Under the pieces are notes generated by a model. That model made no database searches, was not told where the DNA came from, and worked only from the letters and a program-made list of their open reading frames with translations. This document shows, piece after piece, positions 5,423 to 6,210 of a DNA stretch of 6,210 bases (position 1 is the first letter of the stretch; every line of letters begins with the position of its first letter). Source of the DNA: Mesorhizobium shangrilense (GTDB lineage: Bacteria; Pseudomonadota; Alphaproteobacteria; Rhizobiales; Rhizobiaceae). The DNA is taken from contig NZ_JBEWSZ010000026.1 of the NCBI RefSeq assembly GCF_040537815.1, positions 1 to 6,210 on the forward strand, written 5' to 3'. Position numbers and translations under genes: made by a program.

Positions 5423-6108
5423 ATGGGAAGAGCATTGAGCGGGGATCTTCGGTCGCGGGTCTTGAAGGCTTCGGACGAGGGCATGTCGGCGCGGCAAGCG
5501 GCGGCGCGGTTCGGCGTGGGAGTGTCCAGCGCGATCCGCTGGATTGCGCGGGCGAAGATCGGCGAACTGGCGCCACGCCCGCAGGGCCGCCGCCGCGCCT
5601 CCAGCCTCGATGCGCATGAAGCCTTCATCGTCGGGCTGATCGAGGAGCGCAAGGACATCACGCTGAACGAGATGGTGGAGCGGCTCAGCGCCGAGCATTC
5701 GGTGCGGATCAGCCGTAGCGCCTTGAGCGCCTGGCTTCGCGGCCACGGCTGGACATTCAAAAAAAGTCCGCGCACGCACTGGAGCAGGATCGCCCCGACA
5801 TCCTGAAGCGGCGGACTGGTTCGACGGCCAACTCGATCTCGATCCGGCGAAGCTCGTGTTCATCGATGAGACCGGCCTCTCTCCACAAAGATGGCCCGCC
5901 TGCGTGGAAGAGCGCCGCGGGGCGAGCGTTGCCGGGCCGGCTGCCGCATGGCCACTGGAAGACCACGACCTTCACCGGAGCGCTGCGACTGACGGGCATG
6001 ACTGCGCCCTTCGTCTACGACCGCGCCATGAACGGCAACGTGTTCCTGGCCTATGTCGAGCAGGTGCTGGTCCCGACATTGTCGGAGGGCGACATTGTCG
6101 TCATGGAC
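5423..6108 (+). pseudogene. IS630-family transposase, frameshifted and truncated
   Basis: The first 127-codon frame (5423-5806) encodes the N-terminal HTH part: MGRALSGDLRSRVLKASDEG, then RQAAARFGVGVSSAIRWI, a linker, and LSAWLRGHGWTFKK. At the A7 run 5759-5765 a -1 shift continues into KSAHALEQDRPDILKRR, the usual two-frame layout. Three further indels follow: near 5814 (to DWFDGQLDLDPAKLVFIDET, carrying the first catalytic Asp), a duplicated CT at 5877-5884 (to TKMARLRGRAPRGERCRAG), and a lost C near 5940 (to LPHGHWKTTTFTGALRLTG and on to SEGDIVVMD with the second Asp, 6106-6108). The frames net to zero. The NPIE region with the catalytic Glu is absent, so no active transposase can be made. 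ATG 5423 is supported by GGAGG at 5412-5416 and an in-frame stop at 5408-5410. Confidence 0.82.
5759..5765 (+). other. A7 slippery run between IS630 orfA and orfB frames
   Basis: TTC followed by seven A's. Reading in the first frame gives KKSPRTHWSR and soon a stop; moving back one base gives the family sequence KSAHALEQDRPD. Such A6-A7 runs allow -1 ribosomal frameshifting or transcriptional slippage in IS630 elements. Confidence 0.6.
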
Positions 6109-6210
6109 ATGTGTGGACGCCCCCGTCAGCGCAAGAAGAATCTTTTATGAAGAATGAGGAGCGTGGTCGGGTGCTGACATGTGTCCGGCCTCCGATGCGG
6201 CGTTCGACAT
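6109..6210. other. Unassigned sequence replacing the IS630 3' half
   Basis: After the codon for the second catalytic Asp, the expected NLPAHK sequence is missing and unrelated sequence begins (TGTGTGGACGCCCCCGTCAG). It may be the tip of another insertion sequence that disrupted or deleted the IS630 element. A plus-strand frame from ATG 6147 (MKNEERGRVLTCVRPPMRRS) and a short minus-strand frame both exist, but neither is recognisable. The window ends before a decision is possible. Confidence 0.4.

Larger units (their letters stand above)
5336..6108 (+). mobile_element. 5' portion of an IS630-family element, truncated on the right
   Basis: The transposase gene (5423-6108) is preceded by about 90 bases of presumed IS tip. 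IS630 elements insert at TA and duplicate it. The only TA shortly upstream is at 5334-5335, so I place the left end just after it, inside the aminotransferase 3' end; this is a guess. The right part of the element is missing because recognisable transposase sequence stops after VVMD at about 6108. Confidence 0.65.

Noticed and set aside
5315..5863. 182-codon minus-strand open frame
   Set aside because: It is antisense to the aminotransferase end and the IS630 transposase N-terminus, whose sense reading is clearly family sequence.
6147..6210. Start of a new gene at ATG 6147
   Set aside because: Only 21 codons are visible, with no clear ribosome site or recognisable motif; a minus-strand frame in the same stretch is equally plausible.

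Overview
The window looks like a mobile-element-rich accessory region of an alphaproteobacterium, most likely a rhizobium (symbiotic plasmid or island). This is inferred from the moderately high GC, the rhizobial style of the IS3- and IS630-type transposases, and two metabolic genes of a kind I associate with rhizobial symbiotic replicons. No nod box, nif-type promoter, tRNA, rRNA or CRISPR array was recognised, so the placement is not proven.

Layout. Bases 1-132 are the 3' end of a gene entering from the left. Bases 133-610 are decayed DNA; a minus-strand trace of a LysR-type helix-turn-helix is the only recognisable part. Bases 611-680 hold three ~22-24 bp direct repeats, and an inverted copy lies at 2100-2120. 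Exactly between the two sits a complete 1413-bp IS3-family element (683-2095) with 47-bp nearly perfect inverted repeats, a 4-bp CGAT target duplication, and intact orfA and orfB. Bases 2121-2428 are the leader of the next gene.

Two intact metabolic genes follow on the plus strand: an M20-family amidohydrolase (2429-3598) and a class III PLP aminotransferase (4013-5374). The 414 bp between them contain a minus-strand remnant of an IS630-type transposase C-terminus (about 3662-3816). A second IS630-type element, read on the plus strand, begins at or just inside the aminotransferase 3' end. Its transposase has the usual A7 slippery site, three further indels, and a break after the second catalytic Asp at about 6108. 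Unassigned sequence, perhaps the end of another element, fills 6109-6210.

How the genes may work together (inference): the amidohydrolase would release an amino acid from an N-acyl conjugate or small amide, and the aminotransferase would deaminate the product or a related amine. That would be a small catabolic pair that has stayed open while the DNA around it was eroded by insertion sequences. I found no clear evidence of a wholly new system. The most distinctive structure is the IS3 insertion in the spacer of a repeat palindrome that may be two abutted insertion-sequence ends.
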